This document shows, in pieces, positions 23,031 to 31,738 of a stretch of 58,777 nucleotides of DNA; the first letter of the stretch is position 1; every line of letters starts with the position of its first letter. The notes beneath the pieces were generated by a model, which was not told where the DNA came from, searched no databases, and saw only the letters and a program-made list of their open reading frames with translations. The stretch is from NCBI RefSeq assembly GCF_020281205.1, contig NZ_JACXZC010000019.1, forward strand, positions 1 to 58,777, given 5' to 3'. Source of the DNA: Empedobacter stercoris (lineage in GTDB: Bacteria > Bacteroidota > Bacteroidia > Flavobacteriales > Weeksellaceae). Both the position numbers and the translations under genes were made by a program.

Positions 23031-24437
23031 TTATTGCCATCCACCTCCAACAGCACGATACAACTCGACCATTGATGATAAAGACGTTAACTTCGCATCA
23101 ACTACATTCAACTCTGCATTCAATCCATTGTCTCTTGCAGTAATTACTTCTAAATAATTTGCCATACCGTAGTTTAACAATTCTTCAGAATAGGTAATTG
23201 CTTGATTATATAATTGATATTCTTTCTGTTTATATTCAACTTTCTTAGTCGCCGCATCATACGTATACAATGCATCAGAAACCTCTTTACTTGCGTTCAA
23301 GATTTTACTTTTATAATTAATTAAAGCATTTTCTTGATTCGCTAAAGCTACTTCTTTTTGTGTACGTAATCTACGTTGTTGTAAAAGTGGTTGCGTTAAG
23401 CCTCCAATAACAGATGCAAATAATGATTGCGCATTAAATAATTTATCAATATCAATTCCTTGTACACCACCTGTTGCTGATATAGTTAAAGAAGGATAAA
23501 AACTTGCGTTTGCTATATTTACATTCTCAAAAGCATTCATCAATCCAAACTCTGCAGCTTTGATATCAGGACGATTTTCTAACAATTGCGCTGGCACACC
23601 AACTGATAAAGTTTGGTTAACTTGTTGAGAAGCTAAATTTGTACGATTAATTGATTGAGGATTTGTTCCTAACAAAATACTCATCACATTTTCGTTTAAT
23701 TTAATTCCGTTTTCAACATCAACCAACATAGATTTCACGCTATACAACTGAGCTTCTGTTTGATTAACAGCAACTTCTGTTACACTACCAGCTTCTTTTA
23801 AAGCTTTTGTTGTTTCTAAACTTTGTTCGCGGTTGATCAACGTTTTGTCTAAAATTCTTTTTTGCTCATCTAATGCTAATAAATTATAATAAGCATTCGC
23901 AATAGATGCTACAATTTGAGTTTTAACCGCTTTGTGTGCTTCTATAGTTTGCAAATAAGTTGCAGCAGATGCACGTTGATTACTTCTGATTTTACCCCAA
24001 ATATCTGCTTCCCAACTTAAATTACCTGAAAGCTCGTATTGATTTTGACTTCTGTCCGTCATCATTGCACCAAATGGTGTATTTTTAGAACTTTCTGTAA
24101 AAGAGTATTTTGGTCCAACAGATAAAGTTGGTAAATAACCCGCTTTACCTTGTTTGGCATACGCCTCAGCTACTGCAATATTTTGCAGAGCCGAACGTAT
24201 GTCTAAATTATTTTGTAAACCTTGATTAATCAAAGCTTGTAATTGCGAATCTGTAAAAATTTGTTTCCAAGAAACAGTTGCAACATTTGCACTGTCTTTT
24301 GCAATAACATCTGTTCTGAAGTTTGCTTCATTTACAACAGCTTCAGGACGGTTATAGTCTTTTGCTACGAAACAAGATTGAACAGCAAACAATCCAGCTG
24401 CGATTAAAGTAATATTTAAAATTCTGTACTTTTTCAT
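23031..24437 (-). CDS. Outer-membrane factor of the RND efflux system (TolC/NodT/OprM type)
   Basis: This is a 468-residue lipoprotein (signal LFAVQSC, lipidated Cys22) that forms the trimeric outer-membrane channel of a tripartite pump. It contains two repeats of the outer-membrane efflux protein domain, with SYQ-type helical hairpins (LQNNLDIRSALQNIAVAEAYAKQGKAGYLPTL and its second-half counterpart) and the NodT-like VGVPAQLLENRPDIKAAE and NYLEVITARDN motifs. Length is normal. It is the last gene of the operon, 2 bases after the permease stop. Confidence 0.94.
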   Translation of the reverse strand: MKKYRILNITLIAAGLFAVQSCFVAKDYNRPEAVVNEANFRTDVIAKDSANVATVSWKQIFTDSQLQALINQGLQNNLDIRSALQNIAVAEAYAKQGKAGYLPTLSVGPKYSFTESSKNTPFGAMMTDRSQNQYELSGNLSWEADIWGKIRSNQRASAATYLQTIEAHKAVKTQIVASIANAYYNLLALDEQKRILDKTLINREQSLETTKALKEAGSVTEVAVNQTEAQLYSVKSMLVDVENGIKLNENVMSILLGTNPQSINRTNLASQQVNQTLSVGVPAQLLENRPDIKAAEFGLMNAFENVNIANASFYPSLTISATGGVQGIDIDKLFNAQSLFASVIGGLTQPLLQQRRLRTQKEVALANQENALINYKSKILNASKEVSDALYTYDAATKKVEYKQKEYQLYNQAITYSEELLNYGMANYLEVITARDNGLNAELNVVDAKLTSLSSMVELYRAVGGGWQ

Positions 24438-24439
24438 AA

Positions 24440-27400
24440 TTAGATTGAATTATTATGTTCAATTTCTTCTTGTGGACGATCAAATTTCATTGGCTTAATT
24501 TTTTCTTGTAATGTTTGGAAAACAATAAACAAAATAGGAATTACGAAAATACCTAAAACTGTACCAATTAATAATCCGAATGCAGCACCAGTTGCAACTG
24601 AACGGTTACCTGCAGAAGAAACTCCTGTCGCAAATACTAATGGCATTAAACCTAAAATAAAGGCAAAAGATGTCATTAAAATTGGACGTAAACGAGCTTT
24701 TGCTCCATCAATTGCCGCTTGTACAATTGTCATTCCATGCGCACGTCTTTGTAAAGCGAACTCTACAATCAGAATGGCATTCTTGGCTAATAAACCAACC
24801 AACATGACTAAGGCAATTTGGAAATAAATATTATTTTCTAATCCCGCTAACCATTGAGATAAATAAGCTCCCATCACACCACATGGAACAGATAATAAAA
24901 CTGAAAGTGGTAAAACGTAAGACTCATATTGAGCAGATAAAATAAAGTATACGAAAACAATACATAATGCAAAAATCATTGCAGTTTGATTACCAGAATT
25001 AATCTCTTCACGTGTTAAACCTGTAAAGTCAGTTCCATAAGAAGTTGACAATGTTTGTTCTGTTACTTGATTAATTGCTGAAATCGCATCTCCCGTAGAG
25101 AAACCTGGATTTACAGCTCCTGTAATGTTAGCAGATGTAAATAAATTGTAACGGTTTACAGAGTTAGGACCATATACACGTTTCAATGAAACAAATTGTG
25201 ATACGGGTGCCATAGCTCCTGTTGATGTTTTCACAAACATTTTATTTAAACTCATTTCATTGATACGATCATCTGGAGAAGACTGAATATACACACGGTA
25301 TTGTTTACCAAAACGTGTAAAGTCTGCTGCATATAAACCTCCAATGTAACCTTGTAATGTTGAGAAAATTGAACTTACAGAAACTCCTGATTGTTTTGCT
25401 CTTTCAATATTAACATCAATTTCATATTGAGGGAAGTTCGTATTGAATGAAGTTTGTGCATACTGAATTTCTGGACGTTGCATTAATGCTCCAATGTATT
25501 CTTTTGCAACTTTATCAAAATCAGCAATATCTCCACCTGTTTTATCTAATAATTTTAATTCGAAACCAGAAGACATACCAAAACCTGGAATTGCTGGTGG
25601 TTGGAAGAAAATCATCTGTGCATCAGGAATTTGTGCAGCTGCACCAAATAATTGCCCAATAATTGCTTGAATAGATAAATCTGGGGTTGTACGTTCTTCG
25701 AATGATTTCAATTTAACGAACATCATACCGTAGTTAGAACCTGCACCTGAAATAATAGAGTTACCCGAAATAATAGTCGCTTTATCAATTCCTGGAATAT
25801 TTTTAATTTTTTCTTGGAATTGTTTCTCAACTTCATACACACGGTCCATAGAAGCTCCTGCAGGTAATTCGACATTACCAATAATGAATCCATTATCCTC
25901 AGCAGGAACGAATCCAGTTGGCATCATTTTTCCTATGCCATAAATTCCTACAGCACTTGCAATAATAATGATAAAAGAAATCCATTTGTGTTTAACTAAA
26001 AACTTGAATGAATTTCCGTATTTATGTGTCATACGATTAAACGCTGCATTAAATGCATCGAAGAAACGTTGAACAAAATTACGTTTTACTTCTCCTTCTT
26101 GATGTGGTTTTAAGAATAACGCACATAATGCTGGAGATAATGTCAAGGCATTAACGGCAGAAATTAAAATCGCTACAATTAAGGTTATACCAAACTGTTT
26201 ATAGAAAACTCCTGTAGGGCCGGATATAAATGTTACTGGAACGAATACGGCACACATAACTAATGTAATCGATACAATGGCACCAGAAATTTCATCCATC
26301 GCATTTTTAGTAGCATCCATCGGAGTTTCGTGGTGTGTTTCCATACGAGCGTGAACGGCTTCCACCACTACAATCGCGTCATCCACCACAATACCTATGG
26401 CGAGCGTTAATGCGAATAACGTTAATAAGTTTAACGAGAATCCTGCTACATTAAGGAAGAAGAATGTACCAATAATAGACACAGGAACCGCAATTAACGG
26501 AACTAATGTAGAACGGAAATCTTGTAAGAAAATATATACCACGATAAATACTAAGATAAATGCCTCGATCATCGTAGTAACTACTTTCTCGATAGACGCA
26601 TCTAAGAATGTATTAGTATCCATCAAAATAGTATAACTTATTCCTTCTGGTAATTGAGATTCAGCTTTCTTTAACTCTTCTCTTAAGTTAACAATAATTT
26701 CTTGGGCATTCGATCCTGGCGTTTGGTATACAGCAAAAACTGCAGAAGGATCTCCATTCATAGTCGAACGTCCAGCATAAGATTGAGCACCAAATTCTAC
26801 ATTCGCAACATCTTTTAATTTTAAAACTTCTCCATTAGGTAAAGATTTAATGATGATATTACGATACTGATCTTCTGTTTTATAACGTCCAGAATAGGTA
26901 ATCGTATATTGGAAAGATTGTCCAGAATTTTCACCTAAAGATCCAGCAGCAGCTTCAAGAGATTCTTGAGATAATGCTGCAGAAACATCTGAAGGTATCA
27001 AGCCATAACTTGCCATACGAGAAGGGTCTAACCAAATACGCATAGAATAAGTCATCGCTCCAAAAACTTGAGCATCACCTACACCATTTACACGTTTTAA
27101 TGCAGGAATAATATTAATATTCAAGTAATTTTGTAAGTATATTTCGTCATACTTAGGATTAGTTGAATAGAAAGATGTAAACATCAATGCCGAAGTTTGT
27201 TGCTTTTGTGTAACAACACCAGAACGAGTTACCTCTGAAGGTAATAAAGGTGTAGCACGTGCAACACGATTTTGAACGTTTACTTGCGCGATATCCCCAT
27301 CAACACCAGGTTTGAAAACTACATCAATAGATGCAGATCCATTGTTAGAAGCTGTAGATTGAATATAATCCATTCCTTCAACCCCATTCACCTGTTCCTC

Positions 27401-27595
27401 GATCGGAATAATTACAGACTCCATTACTGTTTTCGCATTCGCTCCAGGATATGAAGCAGAAATTTTTACAGTAGCTGGCGCAATGTCTGGATATTGAGTA
27501 ACTGGTAGCGCAGTAAGCCCCAGAATACCCAATATAAGTATGATAATAGAAATAACCGTAGACAGTACGGGTCTTTCAATAAAGGTTTTTAACAT
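24440..27595 (-). CDS. RND efflux permease (HAE1/AcrB type)
   Basis: This is a 1051-residue inner-membrane proton-driven drug pump. It shows the family order: N-terminal transmembrane helix, first porter domain, TM2-6, TM7, second porter domain and TM8-12. The proton-relay aspartates are in LAIGIVVDDAIVVVEAVHARM near 405. ERPVLSTVISIIILILGI at the start and GLLAKNAILIVEFA and PILMTSFAFILGLMPL late are classical. HAE1 pumps expel hydrophobic and amphiphilic compounds; the substrate here is not readable. It starts 11 bases after the adaptor stop. Confidence 0.96.
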   Translation of the reverse strand: MLKTFIERPVLSTVISIIILILGILGLTALPVTQYPDIAPATVKISASYPGANAKTVMESVIIPIEEQVNGVEGMDYIQSTASNNGSASIDVVFKPGVDGDIAQVNVQNRVARATPLLPSEVTRSGVVTQKQQTSALMFTSFYSTNPKYDEIYLQNYLNINIIPALKRVNGVGDAQVFGAMTYSMRIWLDPSRMASYGLIPSDVSAALSQESLEAAAGSLGENSGQSFQYTITYSGRYKTEDQYRNIIIKSLPNGEVLKLKDVANVEFGAQSYAGRSTMNGDPSAVFAVYQTPGSNAQEIIVNLREELKKAESQLPEGISYTILMDTNTFLDASIEKVVTTMIEAFILVFIVVYIFLQDFRSTLVPLIAVPVSIIGTFFFLNVAGFSLNLLTLFALTLAIGIVVDDAIVVVEAVHARMETHHETPMDATKNAMDEISGAIVSITLVMCAVFVPVTFISGPTGVFYKQFGITLIVAILISAVNALTLSPALCALFLKPHQEGEVKRNFVQRFFDAFNAAFNRMTHKYGNSFKFLVKHKWISFIIIIASAVGIYGIGKMMPTGFVPAEDNGFIIGNVELPAGASMDRVYEVEKQFQEKIKNIPGIDKATIISGNSIISGAGSNYGMMFVKLKSFEERTTPDLSIQAIIGQLFGAAAQIPDAQMIFFQPPAIPGFGMSSGFELKLLDKTGGDIADFDKVAKEYIGALMQRPEIQYAQTSFNTNFPQYEIDVNIERAKQSGVSVSSIFSTLQGYIGGLYAADFTRFGKQYRVYIQSSPDDRINEMSLNKMFVKTSTGAMAPVSQFVSLKRVYGPNSVNRYNLFTSANITGAVNPGFSTGDAISAINQVTEQTLSTSYGTDFTGLTREEINSGNQTAMIFALCIVFVYFILSAQYESYVLPLSVLLSVPCGVMGAYLSQWLAGLENNIYFQIALVMLVGLLAKNAILIVEFALQRRAHGMTIVQAAIDGAKARLRPILMTSFAFILGLMPLVFATGVSSAGNRSVATGAAFGLLIGTVLGIFVIPILFIVFQTLQEKIKPMKFDRPQEEIEHNNSI

Positions 27596-27606
27596 AATTT
27601 ATCCAA

Positions 27607-28845
27607 TTAGAATACTGTTTTTGTAGAATTTACGATTGTATCAAAGTTTGCTGGCATTGGTTTAACGGCAGTCTTATCTCTCAATTTACCTACACCTTGT
27701 GCAACAACTTTATCACCTTTTTTCACTCCATCTTTTACAACTGCAATATTATTCGCTCTTTCTACAACAGTAATTGGAGTTGCGTAAGCTGTATCTTTTG
27801 TTACTTTGTAAACATAAGTCATACCTTGCTGTTCAAACGTTGCAGCTTCTGGCACAACCAATACATCAACATAAGTTTTTGGAACACGAATACGTCCTGA
27901 ATTACCATTTGCCAAAAGTTTAGCCTCGTTGTTAAACGTAACACGGAAATCAATTGTACCTGTTGTTGGGTTAATTTGACCTGTTACAGTTTGTATTTTA
28001 CCTTTTTCAGGATAAACATCCCCATTAGCTAATACTAATTCAACTGCTGGAATTTTGTTTAATTTATCTTTTAAAGTTGATCCTTCAGATTTTGTAATAA
28101 AATTTAAATATTCTTTCTCATTCATCGAAAAGTAAGCATAAACTTGATTTGTTTTTGATACTGTTGTGATAGGAGTTTGATCTGTAGGACCTACTAATGT
28201 TCCTTGACGGAAGTTAATAGAACCTAATACTCCACTTATTGGAGCGCGTACAACAGAATAATCTACATTTGCTTGAGCACCTTTATAATTTGCTTGAGCT
28301 TGTGTAACACCTGCTTGAGCTTGTCCCACAGCTGCCAAAGCCTGATTATAACTTGCCTGAGCTTTTGCTAAATTTGCTTTTGCTGTTTCTAATTGTACAT
28401 TACTTATAATATTTTTCTGAACAAGAGGAGTTAATTTATCCACTTCCACTTGCGCAGCATTAACAGATGCTTTAGCTGCATTTACATTTGCTTGTGCTGA
28501 CTTTACACTCGCTTGCGCTGCTCCAACTCCTGATCTTGCAGCATCAGCGTTTTGAGTTAATACATTTGTTTCTAATCTAAACAAAGGTTGACCAGCTTGT
28601 ACATATTGACCTTCATCAACATAAACTTCTGTAATGTATCCTTGAATTTTCGCACGGACCTCGTTATTCACAACTCCTTCAATATTTGTCGGATATTCAT
28701 CATAACTTGTCACCACTCTTGTTGGTACATCAACAACTGGATAAGGTGTCGGACCTTGTGCTTGTGCTCTTGCATTGTCCTTTTTACCACAAGAACTTAG
28801 CGCAATAGCCAAAGCACCAACCATCATAACGTTAACGTTTTTCAT
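27607..28845 (-). CDS. RND efflux periplasmic adaptor (membrane fusion protein)
   Basis: This is a 412-residue lipoprotein (ALSSCGKKD, lipidated Cys19) that bridges permease and outer-membrane channel. It has the order barrel-sandwich half (EVRAKIQGYITEVYVDEGQYVQAGQPLFRLE), alpha-hairpin, other half (DYSVVRAPISGVLGSINFRQGTLVGP), beta-barrel and membrane-proximal domain. The hairpin (about 75-180) is unusually Ala/Gln-rich, with ~7-residue repeats (AQASVKSAQANVNAAKASVNA...). These are coiled-coil heptads rather than a mobile repeat. It follows the regulator by 7 bases. Confidence 0.95.
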   Translation of the reverse strand: MKNVNVMMVGALAIALSSCGKKDNARAQAQGPTPYPVVDVPTRVVTSYDEYPTNIEGVVNNEVRAKIQGYITEVYVDEGQYVQAGQPLFRLETNVLTQNADAARSGVGAAQASVKSAQANVNAAKASVNAAQVEVDKLTPLVQKNIISNVQLETAKANLAKAQASYNQALAAVGQAQAGVTQAQANYKGAQANVDYSVVRAPISGVLGSINFRQGTLVGPTDQTPITTVSKTNQVYAYFSMNEKEYLNFITKSEGSTLKDKLNKIPAVELVLANGDVYPEKGKIQTVTGQINPTTGTIDFRVTFNNEAKLLANGNSGRIRVPKTYVDVLVVPEAATFEQQGMTYVYKVTKDTAYATPITVVERANNIAVVKDGVKKGDKVVAQGVGKLRDKTAVKPMPANFDTIVNSTKTVF

Positions 28846-28852
28846 ATTACTT

Positions 28853-29347
28853 TTACTTATTTTCTAGTTGAATTTTATTAATTTTTTCTATTGTTTCGCC
28901 TAACAAAGACTTCGTCTGATTTAAATGATCTAAATAAATATCAATTACCCTGTTTTCAATATTTTTCGAAAGCGAGTTATTTAACATTTTATGTTCTTTT
29001 ATACGATCTGTAAAAACAATATCCTGTGAAATCATATCATATAAAAAATCTAACTTCTCTATCAAATAATTAAAATTTAATCTAAAATATCTTTTACGAG
29101 AATTAATCTTGTTTATATATTCAATATGTTTCATCGATAGCAAGTAGTTAATCGAATTAGACAAAGAACTCTTACTTACGTTAAAAACTTCTAAAAGTTC
29201 TTCAAAAGTAAACCCTTCTTCATTTGATTCTAAAACCATATATGCCTGCAATTTTGCTGTTAAAGGAGGAAACTTATACGTTTTCTCTAAAAAAGCACTA
29301 AAACTACAGAATAAGTCCATGTTACCTGCATGATTATCTATATTCAT
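28853..29347 (-). CDS. GbsR/MarR-family transcriptional regulator of the efflux operon
   Basis: The product has 164 residues. A winged helix-turn-helix occupies about 30-100 (PPLTAKLQAYMVLESNEEGFTFEELLEVFNVSKSSLSNSINYLLSMKHIEYINKINSRKRYF), with a long C-terminal helical region for dimerisation, as in GbsR-type repressors. It is the first gene of its own operon, 7 bases before the adaptor gene. Its promoter overlaps a perfect 9-bp inverted repeat, so it probably represses its own operon and releases it on binding a pump substrate (inference from arrangement). Confidence 0.88.
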   Translation of the reverse strand: MNIDNHAGNMDLFCSFSAFLEKTYKFPPLTAKLQAYMVLESNEEGFTFEELLEVFNVSKSSLSNSINYLLSMKHIEYINKINSRKRYFRLNFNYLIEKLDFLYDMISQDIVFTDRIKEHKMLNNSLSKNIENRVIDIYLDHLNQTKSLLGETIEKINKIQLENK

Positions 29348-29372
29348 AATGTGTTTAGTCTATAAAACGCTG

Positions 29373-29380
29373 CAAATATA
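29373..29380 (-). promoter_or_regulatory. Efflux-operon promoter, minus-7 TATATTTG
   Basis: This exact TAnnTTTG match on the minus strand lies 25 bases before the regulator ATG. Its upstream half is covered by the inverted repeat at 29385-29412. Confidence 0.65.
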
Positions 29381-29384
29381 TACA

Positions 29385-29412
29385 AGTTAGTTCGGTTAAA
29401 ACAGAACTAACT
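29385..29412. promoter_or_regulatory. Operator of the efflux operon: AGTTAGTTC-N10-GAACTAACT
   Basis: Two perfect 9-base arms separated by 10 bases lie directly upstream of the minus-7 box and across the minus-33 region. Position and symmetry fit a dimeric MarR/GbsR repressor site. Confidence 0.75.
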
Positions 29413-29613
29413 GTGTTTTTTTTAAAAAATTTAACAATAAATTAAAATTTTTAAAAAACAACCTAACTATTTTCCTTCACCAAAAAACAGACCAAATCAA
29501 TTAGAAATGAACATATTATAAAATGATTGTGTTTATATATAAATTATTGAGTTTACACTAAATACAAATTAATTGGATTTTGAAATTGGAGTATAAAAAG
29601 TTGTTAAATAAAT

Positions 29614-29641
29614 AAAAGCTTCAACTGAGTTGAAGCTTTTA
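29614..29641 (-). terminator. Terminator of the alpha/beta hydrolase gene
   Basis: A perfect 12-bp stem (AAAAGCTTCAAC / GTTGAAGCTTTT) with loop TGA reads into a T-containing tail on the minus strand. Confidence 0.8.
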
Positions 29642-30424
29642 TTTTATCGTATTAATATACGCAATAACTTTTTCGTTAAAAATCTGAGGTTGATCAACAT
29701 TCACAACATGTCCACAATCCTCAATGACAATCAATTCAGAATTTTTGGTGTGTGATTTTATTAAGTTTTCAATTGACGGTAAAAACATATGATCTTCTGA
29801 ACCCATAATATAAAGTGTAGGTATATTAAGCTCTACTTCTCTAAACCATTTTAACAACGGATTGATATCTGCTGTTAGTTTGAACCACTTTAGAAATTCT
29901 TTTTGATAGAGTTTCTTCGCTTCATTAATAAATAAATTGCGCGATTCTTTGTGTGCACTTCTCGGCATAATGGCAAAAGCGAAAATACGGTACAAAACTA
30001 AATACGGAATCATATGTTTGAACATATTACCAACGGTCATTAAAAAGCGACTTTGATAATTCATCTTCATGATTGCTCCACCCATAATCATCGATTTGAA
30101 ACGTTCTGAATAATCTTCTGCCAACTGTCTAATAACAATTGTTCCCAAAGACATTCCAACAAAATGTGTTTGTTTAATTTTTAAATGATCCAATACATCA
30201 ATCACATCTTTCGCTACAGATTCGAACGTATAGCGTTTTTCAAAAAGCGATTTAAGGTTATTTTTCGAACGACCATGTCCTCTCAAATCCAAAAGAACAA
30301 CATTAAAATGCTTACGAAATTCACGAATTTGTTTAAACCAAATCGTTGAACTTCCTCCTGCTCCATGAACAAAAGTGACCCATTCTGCACTTGTGGGATG
30401 AGTATATGTAGTGTGTGCTAACAA
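29639..30424 (-). CDS. Alpha/beta hydrolase
   Basis: This is a 261-residue cytoplasmic alpha/beta-hydrolase-fold enzyme. The oxyanion HGAGGSSTIW, VVLLDLRGHGRS, nucleophile elbow HFVGMSLGTIV (catalytic Ser), late MGSEDHMF and catalytic His in EDCGHVVNVDQP are all in order. The substrate is unknown (esterase, lactonase or C-C hydrolase). The frame starts at TTG 30424 (MLAHTTYTHPTSAEWVTFVHG); an exact minus-7 box TAATTTTG lies 22-30 bases upstream and no ATG precedes the core, so the TTG start is supported. It is a single-gene unit. Confidence 0.88.
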   Translation of the reverse strand: MLAHTTYTHPTSAEWVTFVHGAGGSSTIWFKQIREFRKHFNVVLLDLRGHGRSKNNLKSLFEKRYTFESVAKDVIDVLDHLKIKQTHFVGMSLGTIVIRQLAEDYSERFKSMIMGGAIMKMNYQSRFLMTVGNMFKHMIPYLVLYRIFAFAIMPRSAHKESRNLFINEAKKLYQKEFLKWFKLTADINPLLKWFREVELNIPTLYIMGSEDHMFLPSIENLIKSHTKNSELIVIEDCGHVVNVDQPQIFNEKVIAYINTIK

Positions 30425-30445
30425 TTTATACGTAATTTAGAACTG

Positions 30446-30453
30446 CAAAATTA
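30446..30453 (-). promoter_or_regulatory. Promoter of the alpha/beta hydrolase, minus-7 TAATTTTG
   Basis: This exact TAnnTTTG match on the minus strand predicts a leader of about 15 bases before the TTG start. Confidence 0.5.
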
Positions 30454-30502
30454 AACTAAAAACTATGCTAAGCATAATACTTTTGATAACTTTAAGATAT
30501 TT

Positions 30503-31204
30503 TTAATCTTCATCATCTTCTGTGTCAACGTCTGTTGATGTTTTCTTTAAATAAAAAACATCGTTCATGACTTCTGCTTTTACATAATTCAGCTTTTTTT
30601 GCTCTTTGATTCGATCTGTAAACAATGTTCCGATTAAATGATCGTATTCATGTTGAAAAATTACAGCAGTAAAACCTTCTACTGTTTCATCATGAAAATG
30701 CCCATCCAAATCAAAATATTCTAATCGAAGAACTAAACTTCTATGTACTTTTCCAAAAATATCTGGAATCGACAAACAACCTTCTCTTCCATAACGAACA
30801 ATATCCGAATACCACGTAATTTTTGGATTGATGATAAACTCAAAAGGTTCACCCTCTTTATCAAAACGTTGTACCCAAACGGCATTTCTATTTATGCCAA
30901 TTTGTGGTGCCGCAATCCCAACACCTTTACTTGCCTCGTCTTGCACAGTTGCATACATACGATCCGCCAATAGTTTAATATTTGGATCTTTGGTATCTAT
31001 GTCAATAGATTGGGCTTTCAACACAGTAAGATCTTCATCAGAAGTTGTTAATAAAACTCGAAATGTTTCGTACGATTTTTTTTCTTTTACTAAAGTAACT
31101 TCAGCTCCAGTCAAAGGTTTATAGGTTTTATTCTTCATATTTTTAGATTGAGCAAATAATGCAGTTGAACAAATCAATAAACCAAACGTAATTATTTTTA
31201 TCAT
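30503..31204 (-). CDS. def: Peptide deformylase with a signal peptide
   Basis: The product has 233 residues. All three deformylase motifs are intact: GVGIAAPQ (94-101), EGCLS with metal ligand Cys143, and QHEYDH with His185 and His189. The enzyme would remove formyl groups from N-formylmethionine peptides. The N-terminus MIKIITFGLLICSTALFAQS is a typical export signal followed by ~50 extra residues, while ordinary cytoplasmic enzymes are ~170-190 residues; Met23 is a possible but weaker start. The ATG overlaps the DoxX stop (ATGA), so the two are translationally coupled. The acidic tail ends DVDTEDDED. A separate housekeeping def is presumably elsewhere. Confidence 0.9.
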   Translation of the reverse strand: MIKIITFGLLICSTALFAQSKNMKNKTYKPLTGAEVTLVKEKKSYETFRVLLTTSDEDLTVLKAQSIDIDTKDPNIKLLADRMYATVQDEASKGVGIAAPQIGINRNAVWVQRFDKEGEPFEFIINPKITWYSDIVRYGREGCLSIPDIFGKVHRSLVLRLEYFDLDGHFHDETVEGFTAVIFQHEYDHLIGTLFTDRIKEQKKLNYVKAEVMNDVFYLKKTSTDVDTEDDED

Positions 31205-31614
31205 TTTTTTAGAATTAATCGATCCAACGAATATTTTCCTGCACCTGATAAAAATAAAACGAAATAATTAATTAAATAGAATAAACCTAATTCTTTTTTA
31301 CCAAAATCATCGTCAGCATGTACAATAAAAACAGCTACCAACATGGTAATAATTAATGGAATTGATGCTAAACGTGTAAAAAGTCCAACCAAAACTAAAA
31401 ATGCACATAATATTTCTGCAAAAACAGTTAATCCTAACGAAATTTCTGGACCTAATCCTATTGGATCTCCAAATTCAAAATTTCCATTGACTAATTTTTG
31501 TAATTTTCCAAAACCATGCGTAAACATAAATCCACCAGCAGCCAAACGAATGAATAACAAGGATACATCTATAAAAGCAGGTTGACTTCCTAATAATTTA
31601 AATTTTGTGCTCAT
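31201..31614 (-). CDS. DoxX-family membrane protein
   Basis: The product has 137 residues and four transmembrane helices (about 17-35, 55-78, 83-103 and 112-130). The DoxX signature is IDVSLLFIRLAAGGFMFTHGFGKLQKL and GLTVFAEILCAFLVLVGLFTRLASIPL. These inner-membrane proteins are linked to quinone or thiosulfate-dependent redox chemistry and stress defence; the biochemical role is unsettled. Its promoter box TATATTTG (31629-31636) precedes the start. It is first in an operon with the exported deformylase. Confidence 0.9.
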   Translation of the reverse strand: MSTKFKLLGSQPAFIDVSLLFIRLAAGGFMFTHGFGKLQKLVNGNFEFGDPIGLGPEISLGLTVFAEILCAFLVLVGLFTRLASIPLIITMLVAVFIVHADDDFGKKELGLFYLINYFVLFLSGAGKYSLDRLILKK

Positions 31615-31628
31615 TTAATATTTTTTTT

Positions 31629-31636
31629 CAAATATA
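31629..31636 (-). promoter_or_regulatory. doxX-def promoter, minus-7 TATATTTG
   Basis: This is an exact TAnnTTTG match on the minus strand. Upstream, TTGAC-N10-GTCAA (31653-31672) forms a short inverted repeat near the minus-33 region; its TTGACCTA half resembles the repeat before the YceI operon. Confidence 0.5.
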
Positions 31637-31738
31637 AGTTCTTGTTTTTACGTTGACATTTAAATAGGTCAAGAAATCAAGATTTTTCTATTAATTTTGA
31701 ATCAACTTTAATCAATAAGAACTAAATAATACAATATT

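Noticed and set aside
28300-28620. Repetitive Ala/Gln-rich coding stretch in the efflux adaptor, looking like a tandem repeat
   Set aside because: It codes for the heptad pattern of the alpha-hairpin in the membrane fusion protein, with varied codons. It is a normal coiled-coil and not a DNA repeat with a mobile or phase-variable role.
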